A stretch of 64,000 nucleotides of DNA from Takakia lepidozioides (lineage: Eukaryota; Streptophyta; Takakiopsida; Takakiales; Takakiaceae): positions 61,546,756 to 61,610,755 of the forward strand of contig CM060731.1 in assembly GCA_030704615.1 (NCBI GenBank). The letters are read 5' to 3'. The notes under the pieces are model-generated. The model ran no database searches and was not told the origin of the DNA. It saw only the letters and a list, made by a program, of their open reading frames with translations. Numbering within the stretch: position 1 is the stretch's first letter; every line of letters begins with the position of its first letter. Shown here piece by piece: positions 10,439 to 23,215 of this stretch. The position numbers and the translations under genes were made by a program.

Positions 10439-13400
10439 TCAGGGCATACGGGCATGATCCCATCCCTTGTAATAGAACATCTGGATCCATCCCCCAAGCC
10501 ACCATGCAATCAGGGCACATACACCTGCCACAGCAACTGCCCCAACACGGGGAGGTGAAGGAAGAAGAGCTGCTAAGCCTGTTAGGACAGCTGCCACGGT
10601 AAAGAGTATGGTCCTTGCCCTTTTGAAGTTTTCCAGAGCCTTGAGGCACACGACACATTGCTTTGTATGCTGCACTCACAAAGGTCACAAATTGTTTTAC
10701 AAAATTAGTAACTGAAGGACTGCATACTCCCAAGCGGAATTTTGACCTGTGTGCAGTTTATCTGTAGCATTTGCATTAACACCCCCCTGCTGCCCTCCTG
10801 CTGCAAGGCTAGAACGATGGTCTAGTGCAAATCTCTTGTGCGTCAAGAGATCTAGCGGAAGAGACTGAATGAAAATATTAAGTCCCTGGTTCATGAGAAA
10901 GACTTCATGTTTAGTATGGCCACGGGAATTGCTCAAAAGTGAAAGCTGAAACTAGGAATATACTTTCGGTTTCTTCACAGCATCTGATGAAGGAGGGTCT
11001 CAAGAATATACATAAAGGGCCTCCTACTCCTGGAAAAAGACCAAAGTTCATTGAAGAGCAGACAGATTTACTTTAAGAAGTTAACTACCACTGGCTTGAT
11101 CTGTGGGCATGATGGTGATTCACAGCAGGACAAGTTTGACAAGTAAATACCTCCCTACCCAAGAAAACCAAAAAGGATAGCCCCCACTGTGCAACCAACC
11201 ACCAGTAAAACGAATCTGTCTAATCCTGCTATATTTGCATCTGTCTCTTCATCTCATATAGACATTCACCCCAAGAAGCATACATTCGTCAGGTAGAGAT
11301 AACATACTGAGTTATAACGGTCTAGGAGATCTTCCCGCTTTGTGATTGCAGGAGGAAGGGCAGGGTTGATTTCTGCAGGCCAGTGAACTCCTTTGCCTGA
11401 AAAACGGCTCAGCCATTGACGAAAGGCACCCACATACCGATCGGCTGCAGTGGGCATGAAAAAGGCCTGGTTCCACTTATCAGTATGCCCATCTGTCTTT
11501 TCTGTCAAGTTTCGCTCCTGGTCAAACACACGACATAGAATTCAAGAGGGTGTTCAAGTTTCTTTGGCAAGGTAGTCCATGCATGACTACATGCTTCCAA
11601 GAGCAGACTTGCTTCTCCTTGTTTTATTTTGTACTTTGTTTTCCTGATCTCTCCATTCATATTTCATTCGCAGTCTCATCACAGCCGAGCAAGAAACCAA
11701 ATGTCATTTTGCAGCTCTACGCCTGCACAATGGCAGCGCAACAACACCCTACAATCTCCTAGATTCATTGCAACCATCAAGGTCACCATCCTAGAAAGCC
11801 GGTACAAGACTGCATTCTCTTTGTTGCCACAATGCCTGGACTTCTGTGTGGATTTAGTTAATTGGCATTTTCTTCTTTGGATGTGTGACTAAGTCAAGGC
11901 TTTCCCCTGTTCACGCACAGCTGCAGGTCTGATTGTATGAATTCCTTTGGACTTGATGGTGATCAAAGAGTCATGCCCCTCTCCCCCCACAATGAGAGCG
12001 AAACAGAGATACGAAAGAGCATACCTGTTGGTGTAGGATCGCAATATCCCCATCAAGTAGATTCAGCATCAATTGATGGTCTAACCATCGCGGAAACAGC
12101 TGCCACCAGCAGGGTCCGCTTGACAATCCAATCATAAAATTGCGAGCATTAAGCACAATCATTCGTGACCTTCCTGGAGCTGCACCAAATTAACACTAAG
12201 AGATGCTCCTGTTAGGGACCCTAGCATTCCTGTGACCATAACAATGGTACGGACTGAAAGAAAGGACAAAACAAAGAAACTTTATAATGTTCACAGGGAT
12301 ATATAGTTGAGGGATTAGCGAGAAAAATGCGGTATAGAATTGATGTGCCTGGAGAAACAACGTACAGATGGGAGTACAGTATGTCGTTGTTGCTCCAACA
12401 GCACCCTTTATACCCTTCAATTGAAATCTATAGCTGAACCGCGATGGCGCTTCAAACGTATGAACAGAAGGAGCCCCTTGTGGTTTATTCAACTGGCCCG
12501 AAAAACCTTGAAGATCCAAACTTTTCACTTCCAAAGCCAAAGGAGCTGCATGATTGCGCTTCCCCACAACTCCTCCATTGACATTGTGGTGGGCGACAGG
12601 GACATGGGCTGGATCCACCAAATTCTCCATACCCGTGTCATATCCATAGTTCACGTCTCGGAAAGTTGCCACCCCACACCATCCGGGTTCATCGATTCCT
12701 TAAGCAATGGACCCATTAAAGTCAACACAAGAAGAAACTTTCAGTTGCAACCCTACTTTTGGCACACCGATCGGTTCCCTACAAAACTGCCCATTGAATA
12801 AATCTGTCCTCCTGAAAATGGACCTCAGCTCCAAGACAAACCAAAATCTTAAGAACATTTCATGCACAGTATGAGCAACTACCAAATATCCAGTGCATAC
12901 AGGCAAATACTGAGAAACTACTATGCTCATGAAATACAGTCCACACAGCAAACTATAAAATCCAAAAAGCAGGAACAGAATCCTCAGTGCCAAGGCTGCA
13001 CAAATTGAAGAAGTGTTCAAGGCTTAAATTTGAAAATAAATTTTCTGCAATGAAACTTTGTCTGACATGAAGAGTAGGACTAACAAACTTTCCAGTGCGA
13101 GTAAACAAGTTTCCAACATAGGTTTCCTGGTTCAAAATAATTGATTTCATATGTGCAAAATTTCACTACCTATGCCTTTGGCTCCTATACAAGAGGTGCA
13201 ATCTCACAATCAAATTCTCAGGCTCCCAATAGCCCTCTGCCGATGTAGCTTTAGAACTACACATATGGTGGTATTACTTGTCTTAAATGCTCTTTATCCT
13301 TAGAAGACCAAAGACAATGGTGGTTGGAGGAGAATACCTGGAGTAATAGGGGGTGGAGTTTTATCAGCCAGCTCATGCCCGAATTCATCAGGCCATACGA

Positions 13401-16187
13401 AGAGAATATCCTGCTTTACCACTGTCGGAAATGATACTGCTCGAGCCAGTTTGTTTTCTGGAAGACCAACAACCTGATTGCTCAGAATATCTCAGAAATA
13501 TTCTTAAAACATCTTGGGCGGATGTATGCTTATATCAAAAAGTCAGCCTGAAGAGCAAGGGAGACAGACAATAATACAGTTTTTAACTCACTGGTAGCTT
13601 TGGCTTCAGGACCCTCGGCCTGGGCCTGTGGAATGTGCGCACATGAACCATCCCCCTTGAACGACCAGCCATGATAGCAGCACTGCAGACATCCTTGCTC
13701 ATTGATTCTTCCTTCCGACAATGGGGCAAGTCGATGTGGACATATGTCCAGGAACGTCTGCCACTTTGCAGCATCTTTGTCATACCATATCACAACTTTG
13801 CGGCCCAATATCTGCCCAAGGCAACGACAACAGCTTAGGATATTTAGTGTAGATGCAGCTGCGAAGTTTTCTTCATTGTGTATTGCTTGAGAGCGGAGGT
13901 GGGGAGGGCAATGGGAGTAGAAATCCACAGTCCTTCCACAGACATGGAGGAATACCAGACTGACAAGTCCTGCAATAATGTCAGTAAAATCCCTTTCCTC
14001 AAAGCTAGTGCAGTGTGCAGATTTCAGCATCCATCCATGGGTGTAACTTAATCTAACGAGACTTCCATGAGAACCTCAGCACCTTGTACGAGTGTCCACA
14101 TTGTGACATTGGTCAATGTGTAGCTTGAAGCCCCAACCAATACCTATACGAGAATTGAGCATGTAGCATTCACGACACGCACTTGTGATGCAGCAACTTT
14201 GAAAAGTTTATTGATATGTTTGTGTTTAGCACTTCCAACAGGTAGAGACTAAATGAAACTGCTGAGTCTGCTTGAGATAGCAATCTGGACTCATATCTAC
14301 CTAGTTCCAAGAGGTGCCTATTACTATGCAAAAAGTATGGCATACACACATCAAATCCCATTCAAGTTTCATAACCAACCAGTTTGTCAGATCAATAGAG
14401 ATGTGTTTGTTGTCTTTAGAATGGCCGTTTGTGGCATTAAGATTCCATGCTCTCTCAAGTGCCTATATTCCAAAACTCTGACCTGAAATGGATGTGGGAT
14501 AGCCCGGTCAAGATCAATCTCCGGAAACACTGGGTACCAATTTGACTTCCATTCAAAAGATGTCCCTCTATCCTCTTTGTCGGCCACAGTGGCTGTCCCC
14601 TGCTCTCCCAGCAATAAAAATCCACAGCTCTTGCACCATTTCAGTAGAGCACAACACATGAGCTCTTTCTCTCTTAGAAAGTTCCTTCTTATCTCTCACG
14701 GAGGTCTTCCACGAGGATCAGAAATGCTTGGCAGCTTACCTACATAAAGCCCTGACTCTTAGACAATCCCTTGAGCACTAGTTGCCTTTGGGCTGCTTGT
14801 GGCGCCTCTCTCTTTCTTTTGTCTTACTTCCTCTTGTCCAATAAGCTCTTTGAGCTTTCCGCGGACGTTATAACCAATTCATTTCATTTTCTTTCCCTCA
14901 ACACCAGGATTGAGCTGAAACGCTGAAGATAATGCCATCATGTACATCTTTGTATAACAGTGACCAGCTGCTATAAATTCCACTGGCTTCATCCGGTCAT
15001 GACAAAAGGAGCAGACGGATCATAGGCACTTTGTGTGGATTGCAATTAGAGAACCCGAACTCAGCAAGCATTTTCTTAATATACCCACTTTGTCATACAT
15101 TTAGTCTGAAAGTAGGTAGTGTGCATTTATATGAAATAGGGTCTGGATAACAACCAACTACTTTGTGTTTGTCTGTGTGCTACTTCTATTTATTTCAGAA
15201 ACAAAGACTGCAATCAACAAGGGTGTGGTCAAGAAGACCAAGAAGACTATCCCAGGCAAAACTTAGAGAGGCAACGAAATAGAAGAACAGACGGTATAAT
15301 TCTTGATAGAGAAAATACATTTGATTCTCCGGAAGGATTTGGCGATTGTTCTGTAGCACCCACATCCGCCATGCGTGGCGATGCCACATAGGCAGCCCAT
15401 CTCTTAGATGACCCACTATTACCTGAGGCGTGGGACATACATGGAACTCCAGAAAACGACCAAGTGGATGGCCTGGCAGTTGAGGACGCTTGCACAAGGA
15501 GCCTTAATTTCCCTTCTTTCCTCACCCTCAAGGTTCTGCAAAAGCACAAATGTGTAAACGAGAACAGTTGTGGACAATCACACAGCAATTGCTGGATAAC
15601 GTACAATTTCAATTTTATGTTTGACAGTCGGAGACAAAAATGAAAGACAAGGTGAGCGAGGCTGAATTGAGCCAAAAGGAAGCTTATGTACATAATGAGT
15701 GGTAGGTCCAGGACAAGCCTGGGGAATTATGTTTGCCTAGGGCGTTTCCGGGGTCCTTTAACAGCAGTTTCCTTCTCTTCATTAGCCAAAATGGTTCACC
15801 ACTGTGATGGAAATATCCAAACTGTAATCTGAGGAATTCATTGCGCCACAACCCATCCGGGCAGTAGTCGGAGTCTGATTGAAAGGTTTGTTCGAGGATC
15901 CAGGAGCTACATCTTGCACAGAATAGAGATTGAAAGACGGCGAGATGCTCATAATCATGAGATCAGGCGGAAAAGAAGCAGCGAACGTATTTCCTCACTA
16001 CCATTTGCAACTGTTCCACCAATGTTTATAAAATAAGAAGCATGGGACTCGTATGCTCCGAGAAGACCCACCTCAAGGACGTCAATCCTGGTGCGACACC
16101 CGAGTGAGTATCCAGGAATGGGAAATTTCGAAGCCCCAAAGGCTTCAGGCCAGGTCCCAGCTCCCAAACATTCAGTACCGTTTCCAT
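10439..16187 (-). CDS. Rieske [2Fe-2S] oxygenase of the pheophorbide a oxygenase (PaO/PTC52/TIC55-like) family, chloroplastic
   Basis: Nine exons on the minus strand: 16187-16072, 15535-15319, 14599-14483, 13811-13592, 13457-13338, 12698-12366, 12179-12025, 11517-11308 and 10669-10439. Phases agree throughout; the sum is 1719 nt, about 572 residues. Residues 1-60 are Arg/Ser-rich without acidic clusters and include RVRKEGKLRLLVQASS, a plausible stromal cleavage region. The Rieske domain gives ICPHRLAPLSEG and CLQCCYHGWSF (Cys-x-His, Cys-x2-His). The mononuclear iron site is in MENLVDPAHVPVAHH (Asp, His, His). RMIVLNARNF and PTAADRYVGAFRQWL belong to the PaO domain. HTKQCVVCLKAL carries the C-terminal CxxC of this family, followed by hydrophobic segments for envelope or thylakoid anchoring. 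Members act in chlorophyll breakdown, protochlorophyllide oxidation or redox sensing at the import machinery. Which of these applies is not decidable here. The gene looks intact. Confidence 0.92.
14695..14900 (+). repeat. Dispersed repeat copy inside a PaO-like intron
   Basis: The block containing GAGGATCAGAAATGCTTGGC and GACTCTTAGACAATCCCTTG recurs in reverse orientation at about 27180-27420, with the same order of shared words over roughly 200 bp. A more diverged relative lies near 42840-42970. It sits between exons 2 and 3 of the PaO-like gene. It carries no coding motif and is probably a SINE or miniature element. Confidence 0.6.
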
Positions 16188-18357
16188 AGCGGACCAGTCT
16201 GAGCTAGGGGACAAGAAAGACAGCAAGAGAGAGTCTACCAGGAAGAGAAACTATAAACAAGCAGCAAAGAAGAGATCTGTGAAATCCTTCTCTGGATGTT
16301 GAGAGACAACTCTGAAGTTACGAAGCTGCCAGCGCGTGTCAGTCTACAGAGTAGCATAGCGCCATATCACGACTCCCAAGCGAGCTGACTTGAGTTTTAT
16401 TAAAATCCTTCACTATTGTTGGACAATTGCAAATCAAATAAGGGGGGTCCCAAATTCTGGCATGGGTTCTTTCTGAAGGTCAACGAAAGAAAGAAGAATG
16501 GAGCAGCCACTGGGATCAGACTGCAGGGGGTGCAGGAATGCCTCATTTCTTGTCATCTGACTTCAGATACAAGCCCACACATCTACCTGCGACGAACAAA
16601 ATAAATAAATAGAAAGGATGACGCCTCAAGCTCCAGAGTAACTGCGCAGGCTTGGAGTCTGTTGCACGCCTCCACACAAGGAAGTGCCGCCGCTCGAAGT
16701 TTTGGAGGCCGAGCAGTGGGGTCCACAGGGTTGCTGAACAAGTAGTAAGTGGCGTTGCAAGCAGTACAAAGTTGAGACGGCAATGGAATCTCGTTAGGCT
16801 AAACAGAAGGAAGGGGAAGGTCAGACCAAGGGGCATGAGTGAGGCAGCCACAACACGACAATTGGAGCCTTGAAGGCTCGCCACTCGCCCTCGCAGGGGG
16901 TTTGAGCCCAGCCAATGCACAGGATGTCTTATTAGGCCTAAGTTAATTGAAATTTATCCCCAAGACTATTATATTATCGTTATGAAATTCACTATGAATA
17001 TATATATATATGTATTACATTTCTTATCCTATATGTAAAATAAAAGGATAATGCCTCTTGAAGGAAACCCATATTATGTGTCTCTTCACTGATCCTCCTC
17101 TATGTATAATCTTTTAAAAAAATTATGTATTAATATATTCCTATAATTTATATCTCATCATACATATGAATGCTAATATGTTTAATTTATCTCTCATATT
17201 ATACATATGAATTGTAACATTTAATTATATATCTTATAGTACTTCATGGACAAATCAAATAATCTGTGTAAGTAAACTCTCTATCACTTTTCTGATTTTA
17301 GAATTCAATTAGAATATTTGAGTAGGTGGATGTCTCTCTCACGGAACATTTGTATTTATCATTATACATATGAATGCTAACATATATATATATGTGATAT
17401 CTCTTCTTAATAATAATATATTTTCTATATCCTAGATTACTTCATGGACAAATAAAATAATCGGTGCATGTCTCTTGACCATTATACATATGAATGCTAA
17501 TATACATAAGTTGGCTATTAGAAATAATCTGATAGAAGATTTCTAGAGATGAGGAGGGAGCGATGGCCGAGCTGCGAGACGACCTCCAACGGTCATTGCG
17601 TCTCTATCCGTCACCACCTCTCGTTGTTATACTCTCCTCAATCCCACAACCTAATCTTCACCAGCTTCCTTCCAAGTCTGGCTTTCTTTTGATATGCAAG
17701 CCGGGCATTTTTAGTGTTATTTCAAGCCCCATAATGTGAGGTGGAGGGACCCTCAACGGTCTCTTCGTCTCTCCACATTTCCATCCTTGTTAGCAGGGTA
17801 AGAATAGGTTGTCTGTATGTCTCGGTACGATTTTTGCATGCGCTGCGTTTTGAGCTTCATTTTAATAGGTGGTTTTCTCCAGTTAGAAGTTTCTTTCCTC
17901 AATTTCTTCATACACAATATATCCATTCAATGAATTGTTCATCCCTGTTAGTATCTGTGTCTCCATCAGGCGGCGCTCCATCAGCTGTCACCCATGACGA
18001 GTTGACGGCTAATTAAGAGACTGCTTGGTCGGCCTTACGCGGGAGCTGTCCCAACACTCTCTCCATTCTAGTTTTTGCACTCAGCTCAGGATCGTGTCCA
18101 CGTCTCATCGTCTTCACGAGCCACTCAGATTCTCTTTGTTTAGCTCTCTCCATTGCTTTGTTCTCCACCTCGTCGCACTCTTCTTAATATGTAGCTCTGC
18201 ACCAGCTCTCTCTTTTTCTAATACAACGTTCAGATCCACGGAGCCCAGCTCCTTCTCGTTCTTCAAAATCTCCTTCTTGCATTTCTAATTAAGTCCATCT
18301 TTCACCGTCCGTCTCAATTCATCAATCCATTTCCCCTCTGCAGCTCTTCGATCCCCT
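16188..18357. other. Non-coding stretch upstream of the PaO-like gene, AT-rich in its centre
   Basis: No gene is supported. The first part should contain the PaO-like promoter. From about 16930 to 17540 the base composition becomes strongly AT-rich. From 17560 to 18350 it turns into pyrimidine-rich, TC-laden DNA with no recognisable frame. Confidence 0.5.
16960..17520. repeat. AT-rich repeat block
   Basis: The word ATACATATGAATGCTAA(T/C)AT or a close variant appears near 17160, 17208, 17364 and 17484. TACTTCATGGACAAAT appears near 17239 and 17442, about 200 bp apart. Runs of TATATA occur near 16998 and 17384. This is a partly tandem AT-rich array. Confidence 0.65.
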
Positions 18358-19545
18358 TCACTTCACAGCGCCCGAGTCCTTTACTCGCCATGGGGCCCAG
18401 TGGTAGCTAAGCACTCTGAATGCCTCTCTGCAATACTCATGCTTGGGCTTCGGAAGAGCCTTAGTTAAAGCATCACCTAGCATCTCATTAGTGCTACAGT
18501 AAACTAGTTCTATTTGACTAGTTTCTACTTTTTCTCTTATAAAGTAATATCTAAGTTCTATATGCTTTGACCGATCGTGAAACCTAGGATTCTTTGTCAA
18601 AGCTATACACGACTGATTATCACAACAGAAGACCGTAGCTTTTGAGCTTGGGAATCCAAGTCCACTAATTAACTGCCTAAGCCATATTGCCTCCTTAGTT
18701 GCATATGCAGCAGCCATATACGCTGCCTCGGTACTTGAGAGAGCTATAGTGGCTTGTTTCTTGCTTTGCCACGATATCACTCCTCCATTCATGCAAAATA
18801 TATAACCTGTGACAGAACGACGATTGTCTACATCTGCTGCCCAATCAGCGTCACACCATCCTTGAATAGTGTTTGCTGGTGAAGTCTCAACTTGAATCCC
18901 GTATCTAAGTCCAAAAGTTATAGTGGCTTGAAGATACCTGAAAAGCCGCTTTATAGCAAGCCAATGTTGTTTTCCAGGATTTGCCATAAATTGTGAAACC
19001 TGACTTACAAGATTCGACATACAAGATGAATAAACACTGCCTCCCCTTCCGGTCCTTCGCTCTCAGAGGTTTTTGCCTTCTCTAACAAGGTCGGGTCGTG
19101 TACACACCATAATGTACATCAGGCTGGCCACAGCACTCGAATAAGGAATATCTACCATCTCCTCTTGCTCAGATTTACTTTCATGAATCATTTCTTTGGA
19201 AAGCTTACTTCCTGGTTCCATTGGTGTAGAGATAGCTTTACATAATTCCATATTGAATTTCTTAAGTGTATTGAGATAAATGAATTATTCTTTTTTTTCT
19301 ATCTCTAGATACTTGTATGCCGAGACAATACTCAATAGGACCATTATCTGTCATCTCAAACTCACTTGACAACTCCGATTTTGTTGCTTTTAGAAACTTC
19401 AAATTGTTTCCAGCAATGATGTAGTTATCAACATACAACCCTAACAATACAAAAGAAGCTCGATGGCGCTTAACATAGACATTCAAATCTGCTGGATTTT
19501 TAGCAAAACCAAATTTCAATAGATAAGAATCTATACCTGTTGGAC
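18358..19545 (-). pseudogene. Copia retrotransposon fragment: end of reverse transcriptase plus RNase H
   Basis: On the minus strand the frames run GIDSYLLKFGFAKNP, LGLYVDNYIIAG, YCLGIQVSRDRK, TPMEPGSKLSKE, YIMVCTRPDL, then the RNase H part with WCDADWAAD, ALSSTEAAYMAA, CDNQSCIAL, KHIELRYYFIRE and DALTKALPKPKH. This is the 3' half of Copia pol. Three frames are needed to read it, so it carries frameshifts. The RT box that should be YVDD reads YVDN, so the polymerase could not work even if joined. Upstream of about 19545 Copia similarity stops abruptly. No LTR is evident downstream of the RNase H stop at 18358. Confidence 0.9.
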
Positions 19546-20156
19546 TGTGTTTCGCGTGCTCACGATTTTTTTTTTCATTCCGTTTTTGAATGGGGCGTGT
19601 AATGACTCCATATGCAACATGCGTGCCAAATTTGGGAGCGAACATAATTCATTTGGACCCAAAACCACAGTTTCTTCCCTGTTTTGCACTCTAAACTTGA
19701 TTTGTGTTCTATTTCATGCACTCTTCATAGAGAGTTCTGTAATAGTGAACGAAGATAACACTTTTTTTTTGGGGTATTTTTGATTGGTCCAAATTTTGGC
19801 GCGGGAGTAGCGGTGGGGTGCTCGAAGCCGCAGAACAAAATTGAGCCAAAAACAAAATCAATACGTGCCAGAAACCCCCCAATGAAAGGCAGTGCAAACC
19901 TATTTATTGGCTTAAAATTAATTTGAATTCAATTAAATTCTGGAATGGCTTGAGTGGTGAGCGCATCGATGGGGAGGCAAATGATTTATTCATCTAATGT
20001 GTCTCCGCACATATGTCACACACATGTTCAAGCACATGGGGGCAACAGAGGGGCTTCAACCACATCTGTTCAATGGGTGCAATAGTCGTGCACGCATTAC
20101 ATGATTTCTTTTTCGCATTGAACAAAAACTAGATGACAAGTGAACGCCTCATTGGC
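19546..20156. other. Non-coding stretch
   Basis: Sequence between the broken Copia end and the 120-bp tandem array. It includes a T-rich run near 19747. I see no gene, LTR or terminal repeat in it. Confidence 0.4.
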
Positions 20157-20575
20157 CCATCGAACGAATTTCGATTGATCTCATATTACATTGGGACGTA
20201 TCAGAGGGTACATTGAACACACTGGCCAAGTCTCAAAGCGAACGAAAATCATTTGGATGGGCAACCATCCGTTGGCCCATTGAACGGATTTTCATTGATC
20301 TTATATTACTTTGGGGCCTCCTACATGGCACATTGAACATAGTGGCCAAGTCTCAAAGCAAACCAAAATCATTTCGATGGCCAACCATCCGTTGAGCCAT
20401 CGAATGAATTTCGATTGATCTCATATTAGTCCGGGACCTGATACATGGTATGTTGAACATAATGGCAAAGATTGAAAGCAAACGAAAATTATTTGAATGG
20501 GCACCCATTCAATCGCCCATTGAATGAATGGGGTTTCGTCTTCGATTATGCTGGGACCTGTTACATGATATGCCC
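20157..20575 (+). repeat. 120-bp tandem repeat, about 3.5 copies
   Basis: Units begin near 20157, 20277, 20397 and 20517, each with a CCATYGAAYGAATTTCGATT-like start, then a TTGAACA word, AGTCTCAAAGCRAACSAAAA and GGGCAACCATCCGTT. The last unit is partial and the most diverged. No start-to-stop frame is conserved through the units. Confidence 0.8.
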
Positions 20576-20799
20576 TTTGAAGCTTTTTTTGTAGTGTCTC
20601 CTGCTCCGTAATGCAATGCTTCTCCATGTCCACTTTATCCAATATATTGATGTTCTCCACCTGGAACAGATCCACACATGTGTGTAGAAATCTTAAATAA
20701 GCGAATGACCATCTCTTCTTTTATAAGCCTCATCCGCAACTTCCAGTTTTGATGGTCATTTGGGTTTTTAAGTATTTATATACGCATGTGTGGATATGT

Positions 20800-22394
20800 C
20801 GCGCACCTCACTTCGGTAAGCTCCCCTTCAAGTCATAGTTACTCGCTTTGATGCGCGCGCCTGACTCCCAACCTGGCCGCCCGGGCCAACTTGGAGCTTC
20901 GGCTGCTCACCGGGACATAATGGTCCCCCTTCGCTTCCCACTAAACCCTCCACCTATTTGGGACTAGGAGAATTCCCTTTGGTAGATGGCAGTCCGGAAC
21001 AGCTCCCCACTCTTTGGTCGCTTTCCGGCTCGCTCGCTTACTCACTAGTTTTTGGTCACCAACGGGCTTGCACCGTTCTCGGGGTCACTACCCCTTATAT
21101 ATACTTCTGTAGCTGTCCACGGGGGTTTCACAACCAGCCATGCCGTTTTATGGCGAACCACCACGAAAACCCTCGACTCTCGGTGATGAGTCGCGGTGAG
21201 TCTTGGCCCACTCACCACGGCCCCTCTGGACCGTGATGAGTCCCAAGACTCCCCACGACTCCCACCACGAGGTCCCCGCCCCCATGGTGAGTCTTATGCC
21301 ACCCCCACTAAGTCCCGCTAAGCTACCACCACCCCTTGTGGAGCCACCCCCACCACAACCCGGTGTGCGGGGCTCCACCTAGTGAGCGCCTCCGCCTCCT
21401 TGAGTGCTTTGGGCACTCAAGGGTGCTTCAGCCCCCCCATACCTATCGCTGCCGCTGCCCCCACCATAGGGGCAGCCCCTCATGTGTCCCGACCCCCTGC
21501 CCTCAAGGCAAAGGGCCGCGACACACACCCCTACCAACAGGGAGTCGATGTCCTCATCGACTTGTCCATTTTGTAGAAACGAACATCCAAGTTGTGGCGT
21601 CCCACATCAAGGAGTTTGTTTCCGTACCATGGCGTCCCATGGCAAAGAACCAAACCCCACACTTGACTCTACTCTCCACTAGCTAGTTCGGCCGACTTCC
21701 TCCAAGTCCCGGCCAAGGGTGGAGCCTCTCCAGCTCCCCCCAGTGCACTCTTCTTGGCCTACTTCAAGGCCAAGGAACGATCCTCCCCGAGGATCGAATC
21801 GCCTTACTGCAACAACATTGCTTGCGATCGCTCATGATGTCGCTTTTGGCATCACCTTGAGCAAGGGTTCACCTGGAACCCTCTTTGACTAGGAAGATAA
21901 CCTTGAACCAACCGTGCGCCCCAATCACTACAATTGGGTCCGCCTTGGAATGCTGGCCTGAGGTACGGGAACACGCCGAAGCCGCACTACGACTTCGTCC
22001 CGAGGCTACACGATTATAGTACGTGAACGGAAGCACGTAGCTTCCGCGTTAGCCCGCACTACAAGGCAACCCCCTCGGTAGCGCAGTTATAGTACGCGCA
22101 CGCGCCAGGTGCGCACTAGCACGTGAACTCCCAAAGAAGGCGCAAGTTTCCTTGCCCCTTGGATGGGGGTCACCCGATTTCGGCACTACGCAAACACACG
22201 ATTAACCCAATTTACCTCTCCCACTTTTATAAGCTAGCATGCATTCTACACACTAGCCAACCATACCATGCATCACCATTCCAAACAAAATATGACGCAC
22301 AACATTTGGAAGCCATTTCATTTATAGCACGTTTTGTACAATACAAGTTTTTGCAATCGGATTCCTAAGCTAGCTAAGCCGGGCTAAGCATGCA
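20800..22394 (-). other. GC-rich DNA, probably 3' LTR of the adjoining chromodomain Gypsy
   Basis: This lies just 3' of the minus-strand chromodomain fragment. A purine tract (GGAGCGTGGGGGAGGAAA on the minus strand, about 22395-22412) is followed by TGCATGCTTAGCCC, which would be a polypurine tract and an LTR start. The interior is rich in CACGACTC- and GTGAGTC-type words near 21180-21300. The far end of the LTR could not be fixed, so the limits are approximate. No gene is seen. Confidence 0.35.
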
Positions 22395-22428
22395 TTTCCT
22401 CCCCCACGCTCCAAGGTTGATGTCCCCA

Positions 22429-22855
22429 TCAACGCTTCTTCCGCTTTTGAGGTCGCCCTTCGAAAGCTGCAACCGCCTCGGATGCGTTTCCCATTTCTGA
22501 GGCACGCACCCAAGATGCCTCCACATGATGATAGCCCTTCCATTTGACGAGATACTCCGTTTCTCGGTTCCTGAACCTCCTCGACTTAAGTATTGCCTCC
22601 ACCTCGTACTCAGGTTCATTTTCATGATCCAACAGCATAGGTGGCGGACGCAACACTTGATGCCGATTCGGACGCGCTTCATCTTTGAAGTAAGGCTTCA
22701 AAAGGGATACATGGAATACTGGGTGCACCTTATTGTTTGCCGGTAGCTCCAATTCATAAACATCCTCATTCATAACCTTCCGAATGCGAAAGGGTCTTGC
22801 ATACGGAGGTACGAACTTCGGACTCACTTCAGCGAGTGGGGGCGAGCCGGTGAGG
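22429..22855 (-). pseudogene. Chromovirus (Ty3/Gypsy) integrase C-terminus with chromodomain, truncated
   Basis: The minus-strand frame reads YELELPANNKVHPVFHVSLL and then a chromodomain: EYEVEAILKSRR, YLVKWKGYHHVEASWV, then a basic tail ending RPQKRKKR. HPVFHVSLLKPY immediately before the chromodomain is diagnostic for plant chromoviruses. Chromodomains steer integration by binding modified histone H3. The fragment stops near 22855, where a plus-strand Gypsy begins. Nothing upstream of the integrase tail survives, so it is a nested or recombined remnant. Confidence 0.88.
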
Positions 22856-23215
22856 ACCACGGGGTGTAGACATCCATGGCACACATGGGAGGTGCTCGAG
22901 GTTCAGAGGGAGTTGGCAGCCAAGGCAGCTGTGATGGATGAGGTTGGGGATTCTTCTCGGGATGAGGAGGTTCTCAATGATGAGATGATGGGGCAGGATG
23001 AGGCCTTGTCATTGACTGAGCAGGAAGGGAGTACTGCTCAAGAGGTTGCAGCATAGCAACCACGGGACGCGTCCTTTACCTCTAAGCCCACTGGACTTAA
23101 GATTGCAGTTACGGAGGACAATTGGGAGCCTGACATTGGACCCATTGTCACCGGAGGAGAGAGACGACGTATACGGCGGTTCCTGAGGGCTTACAGGAAT
23201 TGCTTTGCCTTCAGT

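Noticed and set aside
20960-21690. Overlapping plus-strand frames of 60-116 codons in GC-rich DNA
   Set aside because: High GC lowers stop frequency, and the frames lie in probable LTR sequence and lack motifs.
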